Source: Cohnella zeiphila (GTDB lineage: Bacteria > Bacillota > Bacilli > Paenibacillales > Paenibacillaceae). Taken from it: 64,000 nucleotides of DNA. Location: positions 62,001 to 126,000 of the forward strand of contig NZ_JACJVO010000020.1 in assembly GCF_014212055.1 (NCBI RefSeq), given 5' to 3'. A model generated the notes under the pieces. It searched no databases. It saw nothing but the letters and a program-made list of their open reading frames with translations, and had not been told where the DNA came from. A program made the position numbers and the translations under genes. The first letter of the stretch is position 1. Each line of letters begins with the position of its first letter. This document shows, piece by piece, positions 25,637-34,654 of the stretch.

Positions 25637-27133
25637 GTGCGAACGCAATCGACGGCGGCCGTCCAATACGTCATCTGCCTGGGGGCGTTTCTGTCCAATC
25701 TGTCGGCGGGCCTGTTCAACATCGCGCTGGTCGACATCGCCGCCGACTACGGCCGCTCCGTCCCGGCTACGCAATGGGTGGTGACGGCTTACCTGCTGAC
25801 CGTCTCCGTCTGCCTGCCGCTCATGGGCGCGATCGGCGATTGGAAAGGCAAGCGCAACGTGCATAACCTCGGCTTTTTCGTCTTCATGCTGGGCGGTCTC
25901 TGCTGCGCCCTGTCGCCCAGTCTGCCCGTCCTGATCGGCTTCCGGGTGCTGCAAGGCGTCGGAGCGTCGATTTATCAGGCGAACAACATGGCGCTGGTCG
26001 TGTCGCTTTTTCCGCCCGAGAAGCGGGGGAAGGCGCTTGGAACGGTCAGCACGTTCGTCGCCGCCGGGGCGCTGATCGGGCCGAGCCTGGGCGGCGCGAT
26101 CCTGCAGGCGTTCAGCTGGCGCTTCAACTTCTGGCTGCTCGCCGCCGTCGCTTTCGTCGCGTGGCTGCTGGCCCGGCGGCTGATTCCGAAGGATGCGCCG
26201 GCTGCCCGAGCGGCTCCGGATTGGATGGGGGCCGCCTTGTTCGCCGCCGCCCTTGCCGGGCTCGTCGCCGGCTTGAATCTGGGCGCTTCCGACGGCTGGA
26301 GTTCGCCTGCCGTTTGGCTGCTGCTCGCCGTCTTCGCGCTCTTCGCCGCTCTGTTCGCCGGGAGAAGCCTATCCGTCCGGCCGGGGCAGACCGGCCGATC
26401 GCCTTTTATCCCGCTGTCCTTGTTCCGCCATCCCTCCATCGCCTTCGGCATTCTGCTGACGATCGCGACGTACGCGGCCGCCTTCTCCACGCAGACCGTG
26501 CTGCCGGTCTTTTTACGCAGTGTCATGGGCCTGGAACCGGCGGTCGCCGGGCTGATCGTCATGGCGTATCCGGCCGCTTTGATCATCTCCGCTCCTCTCA
26601 GCGGAAGCAGCTCCGACCGGTACGGTTCCGCGCGCGTGCTGCTGCTCGGGCTCGGCTGTATGGTTGCGGCGCTCGCCGCGCTCGGCTTCCTGCCTTCCGG
26701 CGCCGGCCTCGTCTTCGTGATCGCGTCCGTCGTACTGCTCGGCACCGCCATGGGCATGATCACGTCGCCGAACAACAGCCTCGTGATGAGCTTCGCTCCC
26801 AGGCAAAGCCTCGGCACGATGAGCAGCATGATCGCGCTCTGCCGCAATCTGGGCATGATGTTCGGAGCGGCGGTCGGCGGCATGATGATGGCGACGCCGG
26901 CCGGAGGCCTCTCCGACGCCGCGGGCGTGACCGGGCAGCTAACTCGCGGCCTCCGCGGCGGGTATTGGGGGATGTCTGCGGTCGTGCTGGCGTTTTTGCT
27001 GGCGTACGTCGCAATGTCGCGTGCCGGAGCGAAGCGGGGAGGTGCGGCGCCCGCGGCCGGAAGCGCGAGGACGCCGGGTGTTCGGGGCTCGTCGTCCCAA
27101 CCGGCGAACGGGCCTGTGCCATTGGAAAAGTAG
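25637..27133 (+). CDS. MFS transporter, DHA2 (drug:H+ antiporter, 14-TM) family
   Basis: 498 aa with about 13-14 hydrophobic segments. DHA motifs: WVVTAYLLTVSVCLPLMGAIGD near residue 40 (motif A follows), GFRVLQGVGASIYQANN (motif B, R and Q-G-x-G), and LGTVSTFVAAGALIGPSLGG (motif C). Starts at GTG 25637, 25 bp after the cysteine hydrolase, with only a weak ribosome binding site. It could export a by-product of the nitrogen pathway or be unrelated. It is the last gene before the TAACGAA element. Confidence 0.87.
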   Translation: MRTQSTAAVQYVICLGAFLSNLSAGLFNIALVDIAADYGRSVPATQWVVTAYLLTVSVCLPLMGAIGDWKGKRNVHNLGFFVFMLGGLCCALSPSLPVLIGFRVLQGVGASIYQANNMALVVSLFPPEKRGKALGTVSTFVAAGALIGPSLGGAILQAFSWRFNFWLLAAVAFVAWLLARRLIPKDAPAARAAPDWMGAALFAAALAGLVAGLNLGASDGWSSPAVWLLLAVFALFAALFAGRSLSVRPGQTGRSPFIPLSLFRHPSIAFGILLTIATYAAAFSTQTVLPVFLRSVMGLEPAVAGLIVMAYPAALIISAPLSGSSSDRYGSARVLLLGLGCMVAALAALGFLPSGAGLVFVIASVVLLGTAMGMITSPNNSLVMSFAPRQSLGTMSSMIALCRNLGMMFGAAVGGMMMATPAGGLSDAAGVTGQLTRGLRGGYWGMSAVVLAFLLAYVAMSRAGAKRGGAAPAAGSARTPGVRGSSSQPANGPVPLEK

Positions 27134-27165
27134 TCGCTGCTCGCAGCCGTCTGCCGGCCAACCTT

Positions 27166-27350
27166 CTAACGAACCTGAGCGGCGCTATTGGGACAAAATC
27201 GGAGGTTGGCGAAACGTAACGAATCGAGGAGGCCTTATCGGGCCTCCTTTGCTGCTTTTCATACCTTATTTGAGGTGATAAGCTCGCTACGATTCGTTAG
27301 AACGGATAACCTTCTCTTTTTTGCCCGATAAGAGCAGGCAGATTCGTTAG
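27166..27350. repeat. TAACGAA element copy 4 (185 bp)
   Basis: CTAACGAA start and TTCGTTAG end. Motifs at 27167, 27217, 27293 and 27343, spacing 50-76-50, with GCTATT/CTTATC 17 bp into the forward modules and GATAAG 10 bp before each inverted motif. This copy also embeds a terminator-like hairpin. It fills most of the gap between the MFS gene and hrpB. Confidence 0.9.
27227..27260 (+). terminator. Terminator-like hairpin within repeat copy 4
   Basis: AGGAGGCC (27227-27234), loop TTATCG, GGCCTCCT (27241-27248), then a T-rich run (TTGCTGCTTTTC). The perfect 8-bp stem could end the MFS transcript. Confidence 0.55.
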
Positions 27351-27478
27351 TGCCCGGCCCGAACCGAACATGTCGCACTGGATGCAGAAACCGACTTCCT
27401 CCATATGCAGGTGCATCGCAGCGCCTCCGTCGGTATAATGGGGAGCGTACAAGAGAACGAGGGGGGGGCGGAGCGCGG

Positions 27479-30060
27479 ATGAAGGGGCCGGCCATGCCGA
27501 TCGATCAGGTACTGCCCGCGCTGAAGGAAGCGCTGCGCGAGCGGAAGCAGGCCGTGCTCGTGGCGGCGCCCGGGGCCGGGAAAACGACCCGGGTGCCTTT
27601 GGCGCTGCTGGACGAGATTTGGCTGCAAGGCAAAAAAATCATCATGCTGGAGCCGAGGCGGCTGGCGGCTCGGAACGCCGCCCGGTTCATGGCGTCTTCC
27701 ATAGGCGAAAAAGTGGGAGAGACGGTCGGTTACCGCGTTCGGATGGATACGAAGGTCGGGCCCCGGACGCGAATCGAGGTAGTGACCGAAGGCGTGCTGA
27801 CGCGCATGCTGCAGGCCGATCCGTCGCTGGAGGAGGCCGGACTCGTCCTCTTCGACGAGTACCATGAGCGGAGCCTGCAGGCCGATCTCGGCCTCGCGCT
27901 TTGCCTGCAGGCGCGATCGCTGTTCCGCGAGGAGCTGCGCCTCGCGGTCATGTCGGCGACGCTGGAGGCGGAGCCGGTAGCGGAGCTGCTCGGGGGAGCG
28001 CCCGTCATCGCGAGCGAAGGGAGAATGTTCCCGGTCGAGACGCGGTATGCGGCTCGGAAGGTCGATGGGCCGGTCGAGCCGGCGGTCGCCTCGGCCGTGC
28101 TGGAAGCGCTGGCCGAGCATGGCGAGGGCGACGTGCTTGTTTTCCTGCCCGGCGCGCCGGAGATCCGCCGGGCGGAAGCTCGTCTGCGGACGGCGCTGGC
28201 GGGCCGGCCGGTGGACGTGGCGCCGCTGCACGGCAGCTTGCCGCAGGAGGCGCAGGACCGCGCGCTGGCGCCGAGTTCGCCGGGGCGGCGCAAGGTCGTG
28301 CTGTCCACGGCGGTGGCGGAGTCCAGCTTGACCGTGGAAGGGGTGCGCATCGTCGTGGACGGCGGGCTCATGCGGGTGCCGCGCTTCTCGCCGCGCACGG
28401 GCATGTCGCGGCTGGCGACGGTGCCCGTCTCGCTGCCGTCCGCCGATCAGCGGCGCGGCCGGGCGGGGCGGGTGGCTCCGGGCGTCTGCTACCGGCTGTG
28501 GACCGAAGAAGAGCACCGTATGCTCGCGCCGACCGGCACGCCCGAGATCCGCGAAGCGGACCTGGCGCCGCTGGCGCTCGAGCTCGCCGTCTGGGGCGTC
28601 GGCGATCCCTTCGAGCTGGCGTGGCTCGATCCGCCGCCGCAAGCGGCGTACGCCCAGGCGCGCGCATGGCCGAGCTCGGCGCTCATCCCCGCCTCGCCCA
28701 CATGATGCTGCGCGCCGCGCCTCTCGGCCTCGGCGCGCTTGCCTGCTCGCTCGCCGCGCTGCTCGGCGAGCGGGACCTGCTGCGCGGAGACGCCTCGCGC
28801 AGCGCGGACATCGCGCTCCGCGTCGAAGCGCTCCGCGGCGGCGGCGCGCCCGTCGACGAGCGCGTGCGCGATCGGCTGCGCGCCGAGGCGGCGCAGCTTC
28901 TCCGCGCGCTGGACGCCGCCGAGCCCGGCGGCAGCGCCGCGCAGCAACCGTCGCCCGAAGCGACGCTGCCCGACGGCAGCGCCGCGCAGCAACCGTCGCT
29001 CGCGAACGCCGGCGCGACGGAGAGCTCCCGACGGCCCAAGCCGTCGGAAGCAGCCGCTGCGCCGCGCCGCGAGCGCGGGCCGGACGCTCCCGCGCCGTCC
29101 GGCGCCTGCGGCGTGCTGCTCGGCTTCGCCTACCCCGACCGCATCGGCCGCCGCCGCGGGCCTGGCCGCTACACGCTAAGCGTCGGCCGGGGCGCCAGCC
29201 TGCCCGAAGGGCAGCCTCTCGCCCAAGCCGAATTCGTCGTCGTCGCCGAGCTCGACGACCAGGGGCAGGAAGGCCGCATTCAGCTCGCGGCGGCCTTGGA
29301 CGAAGCCGATCTGGTCAAGCATTTCGCCGACCGGATTACGGAGGAAGAGAACGTGCGCTGGGATCCGGAAGCCGAGGCGGTCCGCGCCCGCAGCGTTCGC
29401 CGTTTGGGGGCCGTAGCGCTCGGCGAGCGTCCGCTGGCAAAGCCGAATCCCGAACGGGTTGCCGCGGCATTGCTGCAAGGCATTCGCTCGCTCGGGCTGG
29501 ACGCTCTGCCGTGGAGCCGTTCCGCTCTTCAGTTGAAGGAACGCGTCCGTTTTCTCGCCCGCCACGGCGGCGATTGGCCGGACTGGTCCGACGAGGCGCT
29601 GGCCGCGACGATGGAGGATTGGCTGGCGCCGCACCTCGAAGGCATGAAGAGCCGCGGCGACCTGCAGCGGCTTCACCTGGCGAACGCGCTCGAAGCCGCG
29701 CTTACTTGGGAGCAGCGACGCGCGCTGGACCGCGACGCGCCGACCCACGTCGTCGTGCCGAGCGGCTCTCGCATTCCGGTCGACTATGCCGACCCCGATG
29801 CCCCGGCGCTGTTCGTGCGCCTGCAGGAAATGTTCGGCCTGCCGGACACGCCGCGCATCGGAGGAGGCCGGGTGCCTCTGACGATCCATCTGCTGTCCCC
29901 GGCCCAAAGGCCGGTTCAAGTCACCCGCGATCTGGCCAGCTTCTGGCGCGGCGCCTACTTCGAAGTGCGCAAAGACTTGAAGGGGCGATACCCGAAGCAC
30001 TTCTGGCCCGACGATCCGCTGCAAGCTCCGGCCACCCGCCGCGTTCGCCCGCCTTCGTAG
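27479..30060 (+). pseudogene. hrpB: ATP-dependent helicase HrpB, frameshifted with a small internal deletion
   Basis: Residues from ATG 27479 give a DEAH-box helicase (APGAGKTTR Walker A, DEYHER box, SATLEAEPVA motif III, QRRGRAGR motif VI). This frame ends at 28705 soon after LDPPPQAAYAQAR. The HrpB C-terminal half continues in another frame from MAELGAHPRLAHMML (about 28669) to 30060. About 20 residues usual at the junction are missing, so the break looks like an out-of-frame deletion of roughly 60 bp near 28661, or an assembly error. A GC-rich low-complexity insert (two GSAAQQPS copies, ~28925-29100) interrupts the second half. TATAAT at 27434-27439 may be the promoter -10. Confidence 0.8.
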
Positions 30061-30103
30061 GCGGCCGCGCGGCGTTCTTTTTGTCCATCCATTCGCATGA
30101 ATT

Positions 30104-30281
30104 CCTGCAAAAATGCAGGCATTTTCCGGAGAAACGGCCTCCATGAGGGAAATTCCTGCAATTCTGCAGGTATTTGCGGGCGGAATGCCTTGTTTTGGGC
30201 TGAACAGCGAAAAAAACTGCACATTTGCAGGAATTCCACGCCGCCAGACCACGAATGGCATTCAAAACTGTAATTTTGCAT
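30104..30281. repeat. CTGCA element copy 1 (178-bp four-palindrome repeat)
   Basis: CTGCA-N4-TGCAG palindromes start at 30105, 30156 and 30217, and a degenerate one (CTGTA-N4-TGCAT) at 30268; spacings are 51, 61 and 51. Flanks are also shared: GAATTC or AAATTC before, and GGTATTTGC, GGCATTTTC or poly-T after. It lies 44 bp after the end of hrpB. Confidence 0.88.
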
Positions 30282-30355
30282 CTTTTTCAAAGTAAGAAGC
30301 ACCGCACAACCCCGCAGATCTTCGCACGTCCCTCCGACCCGCCCAATACAGTCCC

Positions 30356-30690
30356 GCATCTCGCATGCGGCTTCTCGCTTGTCGGCTTTCAGCTCGCCTC
30401 CCGCCTTCGCACCTCGCATGCGGCTACTCTTTCACCGGCTATTGCTTCGCCCTCCCGCCTTAGCACCTCACTTACAGCTTCTCGTTTAAGTCGGCTTCGC
30501 CTCGCCCTCCACCCCCGCACCTCGCATGCGGCTACTCTTTCGCCGGCTATTGCTTCGCCCTCCCGCCTAAGAACCTCACTTACAGCTTCTCGTTTAAGTC
30601 GGCTTCGCCTCGCCCTCCCACCCCCGCACCTCGCTTGCGTCTTCTCGTTTGTCGGCTTCCGCCTCGCCTGCTGCTTGCGCACCCCGCCGG
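30356..30690. repeat. 54-bp tandem repeat array (~6-7 units)
   Basis: Units begin GCACCTCGC or GCACCTCAC at about 30356, 30409, 30463, 30517, 30571, 30626 and 30679. Alternate units are most alike, giving a 108-bp higher-order period. The length is a multiple of three, so several frames stay open through it, but no ribosome binding site or conserved start supports a gene. It fills the gap before the TPR gene. Confidence 0.85.
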
Positions 30691-30802
30691 TCGGATGTCG
30701 CCTCGGTTCGGCCTTCTGTGGTATGATCGGAAAAGGAAATGTTTTTCCATACCGTACGGAAACGCCGTCTGGAGGAGAAGCGGAAGAAGGGGGAGGTTCG
30801 CC

Positions 30803-31477
30803 GTGAAGCTGTTTTTCCTGTTCGGCTTGTTATGGTGGCTGCTGGGCAATCCGTTCCTGGCGCTGATCGTGCTGCTGGTGGTGCTTTATTTCCTGGAGAG
30901 AAGATTCATCGGGCTCTCGCCCAGCCTCGTTCGTCCGTTCCGGCGCCGCAGCTCGATCGCCAAGTGGCGGCGTCAGCTGCAGGTGAATCCGCATGACGTG
31001 TCGGCGCGCGCGGAGCTGGTACGCCTGCTGATCGAAAGCAAAAAATATAAGGAAGCGATGGAGGAGCTCCGGACGATGGGCGACCGGATGGAGCATTCGG
31101 CCGAATACTGGAGCGATCTGGGGCTGTGCGAATTGGCGCTCGGCCGCCGCGAGGAAGGGGAACAGGCGATGCTGAAGGCACTGGAGATCAGCCCCCGCGT
31201 CAAGTACGGCCTGCCTTATCTGCGGCTCGGCGAGGCGTTCGCCAAGACGGATGCGGCCAAAGCGCTGGACTACTTGCAGCGGTTTCGGGACATTCAATCG
31301 TCTTCCTGCGAAGCTTATTACCGGCTTGGAAGCATTTATCGCGAGATGGGGCAGCCGGACCGGGCGAAGGAAGCGGATCGGGAATGCGCGCAGATCTACC
31401 GATCCCTGCCGCGCTACATGAAGCGCCGCGAACGGAAATGGGCGCTGCTCAGCTCGTTTCGCTCGCGAGGCGGCTGA
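30803..31477 (+). CDS. Membrane-anchored tetratricopeptide repeat protein
   Basis: 224 aa from GTG 30803 (GGGGGAGG seven bases upstream). An N-terminal hydrophobic segment (residues ~3-30, ending FLERR) anchors it to the membrane. It is followed by a basic patch (PFRRRSSIAKWRRQ) and three to four TPR units (VNPHDVSARAELVRLLIESKKYKEA; YWSDLGLCELALGRREEGEQAMLKALEISP; LPYLRLGEAFAKTDAAKALDYL; AYYRLGSIYREMGQPDRAKEA). TPRs bind partner proteins, so it is probably a scaffold. It appears monocistronic; a terminator follows at 31644. Confidence 0.82.
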   Translation: MKLFFLFGLLWWLLGNPFLALIVLLVVLYFLERRFIGLSPSLVRPFRRRSSIAKWRRQLQVNPHDVSARAELVRLLIESKKYKEAMEELRTMGDRMEHSAEYWSDLGLCELALGRREEGEQAMLKALEISPRVKYGLPYLRLGEAFAKTDAAKALDYLQRFRDIQSSSCEAYYRLGSIYREMGQPDRAKEADRECAQIYRSLPRYMKRRERKWALLSSFRSRGG

Positions 31478-31643
31478 CTTCGGCTTGAGGGGGCGTCCAG
31501 ATCGGCAGAGATTTGCACTCTAGCGGCGAAGATTCGTCTCCTCCCGGACCGGGAAGGCAGCCGTTCGAGCTCGCCAGATTCGCGTCGCTAGCGGCGGCAG
31601 GAGCTAGCAACCGATCGGAGACCTGCCTTAACCAACGCCAAAA

Positions 31644-31677
31644 GGAGAGTCCGCCGCTCGTGGACTCTCCCTTTTTT
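31644..31677 (+). terminator. Rho-independent terminator, possibly bidirectional
   Basis: GGAGAGTCC (31644-31652), 9-nt loop, GGACTCTCC (31662-31670), then CTTTTTT. AAAA precedes the stem, so it may also stop transcripts from the convergent acidic-protein gene. Confidence 0.85.
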
Positions 31678-31731
31678 CGCCGAAACGAAATATCTTGAAA
31701 GACACCTTGCGCGTCGAATAAAATTTCGAAG

Positions 31732-31923
31732 TCAGTCTTCCGAGTCTTCGGCTTCCTCTTCGTCCGCTTCCGCGGACGCCTCAGACTCTTCCGAAGCCGC
31801 TACTTCTTCCTCGGAAGCTTCGGGAGCTTCCGTCTGCGCCGCCGCTACTTCCGCTTCGGCGGGCTCTTCGGGGGTCACGTCTTCCGCTTGCTCTTCCACG
31901 ATCAGATCTTCATTCTCATCCAT
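31732..31923 (-). CDS. Small highly acidic protein, unknown function
   Basis: 63 aa, MDENEDLIVEE... ending ...EEAEDSED, made almost wholly of Glu, Ala, Asp, Ser and Thr with no Lys, Arg, Cys, aromatic residue or His; predicted pI is extremely low and the chain should be disordered. AGGAGG lies seven bases before the ATG at 31923, a textbook site, which argues that it is expressed despite the low complexity; the ATG two codons earlier is too close to the ribosome binding site. I do not recognise it. Its + strand neighbour encodes an RNA-modifying enzyme with a very basic tail. Confidence 0.65.
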   Translation of the reverse strand: MDENEDLIVEEQAEDVTPEEPAEAEVAAAQTEAPEASEEEVAASEESEASAEADEEEAEDSED

Positions 31924-31941
31924 GGCCATTCCTCCTAATTT

Positions 31942-31971
31942 TTTATAGAGGGGACAACCCCCTAAGATCAA
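31942..31971 (-). promoter_or_regulatory. Possible promoter of the acidic-protein gene with palindromic spacer
   Basis: On the minus strand, TTGATC, 18-bp spacer, TATAAA. The spacer contains GGGG-TTGT-CCCC. The predicted transcript start would fall at the ribosome binding site itself, so this call is weak. Confidence 0.35.
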
Positions 31972-32119
31972 ATTATCATGTTCGCCAGCAAGTGGAAACG
32001 GTGTTATTTTAGGGTATTTTGTAAGGTTTCATCGAATCGGACATTTGTAAGACAAACGTAACAATCCGGGCGGAATCCGACAATTCGCGACTCTGCCGCG
32101 GGGCGTGTTACGCATGGAT

Positions 32120-32148
32120 TTGACAAGCGAAGAAAGGCGTCGTATATT
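32120..32148 (+). promoter_or_regulatory. Sigma-A promoter of the pseudouridine synthase gene
   Basis: Perfect TTGACA (32120-32125), 17-bp spacer, TATATT (32143-32148), 33 bp before the start codon. Confidence 0.8.
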
Positions 32149-32181
32149 GTGGGGCGAAGCTGAGAACGGGGTGGTTCGGGC

Positions 32182-33435
32182 ATGAGAGGAAACGGACGGA
32201 ATCGGCCGCAGCGCGGCGAAGCGAAGGGACGGGGCGAGCGTCCGCGCGCGGATTCCGGCGGCAGGCGCGGCGAACGGCCGGGCATGGGCGGCGGCAAAGG
32301 CAGAGGCGGAAGCGGAAGCGGCCGGCCCGCGGCAAGAAGCGGCAGAGGCGGGAGCGAACGGCCAGCGGCGAGAGGCGGTAGAGACGGCGACCGGCACGTG
32401 CCCAAAAGCGGCGGAAGCTTCGGAAGCGATCGATCGGCGCGCAAGGAAGGCGGAGCTCCGGGAAGCCGGCGCGGCACGCCGGCAGCGGCCGCAAGGGATG
32501 TCCGCGGAGCGTCGGCGGCTTCCGGCGCGGCTCCGGGAAGGGGCGCCGTGCGGATCGAGCCGCTCAAGCCGGGCCGCCGCAAAGGCGAATGGATGGAGAT
32601 TCGCCTGCCGGATTCGCTGGCAGGGGCGCCGCCGCAGAAAGTCATGCAGCATACGCCGCTGGCTCCGAAGCTGGCCGCCAAGCTGATGCAGACGAAAGGG
32701 CTGGCGCTTCAGGGCTCCTTGCTGAGGCTGAAGCTGTTTCCGCAGGAGCCGCGCGATTTTCCGGCGGATTGGATGGAACTGAACGTGCTTTACGAGGACG
32801 ATTTCACGCTGGTCGTCCACAAGCCGGCCGGCATCGAGGTTCATCCGAGCGAAAAAGGACAGCGGAAGACGCTGGCCCACGCGGTATCTTCCTATTACGA
32901 GACGACGGGCCAGGAGCTGCGCATCCGGCATATCCACCGCATCGACAAGGAGACGACTGGGCCGGTTCTTTACGCCAAGAACGAATTTGCCCACTATCAG
33001 TACGACAAGGAGATGCGCGAGAAAAAAATCGAGCGCATTTACCTTGCGCTGGCCGAAGGGGCGCTTCCCAAGGATAAAGGGACGATCGACCTGCCGATCG
33101 GCCAGGATCGCCACCATTCGACCCGGCGCCGCGTCAGCGAGACGGGCGATCCGGCGGTCACGCATTACGAAGTCGTGGAACGGTTCGCGGACCATACGCT
33201 CGTCCGGCTGCGGCTGGAGACGGGACGCACGCATCAGATTCGCGTTCACCTGGCGGCGATCGGACATCCGCTGGCCGGAGACGGTCTGTACGGAGGAAAG
33301 AGAGGGCTCATCTCCCGGCAGGCGCTCCACGGCGAGCAGCTTCGCTGGCATCATCCGTGGACGAACGAGCCGATGAGCGTTCGCGCGCCGCTGCCGGACG
33401 ATTTCCGGGAAGCGCTCGAGAGGCTCCGCGAGTAG
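32182..33435 (+). CDS. RNA pseudouridine synthase, RluA family, with basic Gly/Arg-rich N-terminal extension
   Basis: 417 aa. Residues ~1-115 are a low-complexity, strongly basic region rich in Gly, Arg and Ser (repeats like GRGGSGSG, GERPRADSGGRRGERP). The catalytic domain follows, with HRIDKETTG and catalytic Asp255, VVHKPAGIEVHPS, and RLETGRTHQIRVHLA near the C-terminus. It isomerises uridine in rRNA or tRNA; which position is not known. The RGG-like tail probably adds RNA binding. No S4 domain is obvious. Start ATG 32182 after GGGGTGG. Confidence 0.9.
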   Translation: MRGNGRNRPQRGEAKGRGERPRADSGGRRGERPGMGGGKGRGGSGSGRPAARSGRGGSERPAARGGRDGDRHVPKSGGSFGSDRSARKEGGAPGSRRGTPAAAARDVRGASAASGAAPGRGAVRIEPLKPGRRKGEWMEIRLPDSLAGAPPQKVMQHTPLAPKLAAKLMQTKGLALQGSLLRLKLFPQEPRDFPADWMELNVLYEDDFTLVVHKPAGIEVHPSEKGQRKTLAHAVSSYYETTGQELRIRHIHRIDKETTGPVLYAKNEFAHYQYDKEMREKKIERIYLALAEGALPKDKGTIDLPIGQDRHHSTRRRVSETGDPAVTHYEVVERFADHTLVRLRLETGRTHQIRVHLAAIGHPLAGDGLYGGKRGLISRQALHGEQLRWHHPWTNEPMSVRAPLPDDFREALERLRE

Positions 33436-33466
33436 GAAGGGACAAGCTTCAGGCGGAGCGCCGGGT

Positions 33467-33859
33467 TCACAGCTCCATCGTATTCTGCAGCTCGGCGGCT
33501 TCATGCCGCTTCTGCCGGGCGTACGCCTTCAGCTCGCCCGTGATCTCGTACGGCTGATCTTCGTCGAACCGGATGCCGTACCGGAACCCGTGCGCTCTTT
33601 GCTCCTGCCACAGGATCGTTCCCCGCATCTCGATCGGGCCGGTCAATTCGAAATCGAGAACGACCTGGCATTCATGGGACACAGCGTGAAAATTGAGCGC
33701 GGACTCCAGCTTGCAGCCGTTCGGGCTGAGGTCAAGCAGCTCCGCTTGTCCCGGCCGGCTGTCCAGATGGTTATGGTTTATCGCGGTTAAGCGGATCAGG
33801 CAGGAAATGGCGGGTTCGAATGCATAGCGAAAAGGTTCGTGACGTCGGGAAACCGTCAT
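33467..33859 (-). CDS. PilZ domain protein (c-di-GMP receptor)
   Basis: 130 aa. PilZ features: an Arg-rich start (SRRHEPFR; Arg spacing slightly longer than the RxxxR consensus), DLSPNGCKLE matching D/NxSxxG, and a closing beta region (GTILWQEQRAHGFRYGIRF). Such single-domain proteins bind cyclic di-GMP and alter a partner, often in motility or exopolysaccharide output. It is convergent with the pseudouridine synthase gene and divergent from the TetR gene at 34044. A second PilZ protein lies at 56478. Confidence 0.82.
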   Translation of the reverse strand: MTVSRRHEPFRYAFEPAISCLIRLTAINHNHLDSRPGQAELLDLSPNGCKLESALNFHAVSHECQVVLDFELTGPIEMRGTILWQEQRAHGFRYGIRFDEDQPYEITGELKAYARQKRHEAAELQNTMEL

Positions 33860-33952
33860 GGGCGTTCAACCTCCGAGAGAACGGGAATCGGATATTTGTC
33901 TTTTTCCGATCATGATAACATGGAGCTTCTGAACAAATACTGAAAAGCCGGC

Positions 33953-33981
33953 TTGCATCCTTGGAAAGGCTATGTTACGCT
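33953..33981 (+). promoter_or_regulatory. Candidate promoter of the tetR gene at 34044
   Basis: TTGCAT (33953-33958), 17-bp spacer, TACGCT (33976-33981). The TGACC-N13-GGTCA site begins 15 bp downstream. Confidence 0.45.
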
Positions 33982-33996
33982 GGGTTCGGAACGAAT

Positions 33997-34019
33997 TGAC
34001 CGGTTCGTTATTTTGGTCA
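33997..34019. promoter_or_regulatory. TetR operator site 1 (TGACC-N13-GGTCA)
   Basis: TGACC at 33997 and GGTCA at 34015 with 13 bp between. An overlapping AACGAA/TTCGTT inverted repeat is also present. The same arms and spacing recur before the yhgE-like gene. Confidence 0.65.
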
Positions 34020-34043
34020 GTTTTTGTAGGAGGAGGACAGGCG

Positions 34044-34631
34044 ATGGCGGAACGCAAGCCTATCGACCGCCGCCGGCAGGTGACGGAAGCGGCGTCCCGT
34101 TCGTTCGAGACGTTCGGCTACAAGGGCACGACGATGGACCAGGTGGCGAAGCTGGCACGCGTCGGCAAGGGCACGATCTACACGTTCTACGCCAACAAAG
34201 AAGAGCTGTTCGAAGAGATTCTGACGGCGCTGATCCGGGAATTGCGCGTCGTGGCGGACGAGACGCTGGATCCGTCGCTTTCTTTTGCCGACAACTTGAT
34301 GAACGTTCTGCACCGGGTGCTCGACTACCGGGAGCGCCACGCGCTGGCCGCCAAGCTGTCGCAGGAAGTGCGGGATATCGGCACCCCGATGGCCAAGGAA
34401 GGGCTGGAGCGGGTCGAGAAAGCGATCGTCGCCTACATCGCCCGTCACGTGAACGATGCGGCGGACAAGGGAGAGATTCGGCCGTGCGATCCGAAGATGA
34501 CGGCGTATTTGATGCTGAAGATGTATCTCGCGCTGACGGCGGAGGGCCCGCATTGGCTGAAGCCGCTGAGCCGGGAAGACGTGCTGTCGAACTTCCGGAT
34601 GATGTGCATCGAAGGGTTGGCCCACCGCTGA
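34044..34631 (+). CDS. TetR/AcrR family regulator of the YhgE-like gene
   Basis: 195 aa. HTH at residues ~12-56 (VTEAASRSFETFGYKGTTMDQVA...GTIYTFYANKEEL) and an all-helical ligand domain. ATG 34044 follows GGAGGAGG; the in-frame ATG at 33972 overlaps the promoter. Identical TGACC-N13-GGTCA operators precede this gene and the membrane protein gene at 34708, so it most likely represses itself and that gene. The TetR/YhgE pairing is common in Firmicutes. Confidence 0.9.
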   Translation: MAERKPIDRRRQVTEAASRSFETFGYKGTTMDQVAKLARVGKGTIYTFYANKEELFEEILTALIRELRVVADETLDPSLSFADNLMNVLHRVLDYRERHALAAKLSQEVRDIGTPMAKEGLERVEKAIVAYIARHVNDAADKGEIRPCDPKMTAYLMLKMYLALTAEGPHWLKPLSREDVLSNFRMMCIEGLAHR

Positions 34632-34654
34632 CGCTTTCTTTTTTTGTTGAAAAC

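Noticed and set aside
30356..30690. Possible CRISPR array
   Set aside because: The units are adjacent tandem copies with no unique spacers and no cas genes are in the window.
30225..30806. A 193-codon frame through the 54-bp repeats
   Set aside because: Composition follows the repeat; no start signal or conserved domain.
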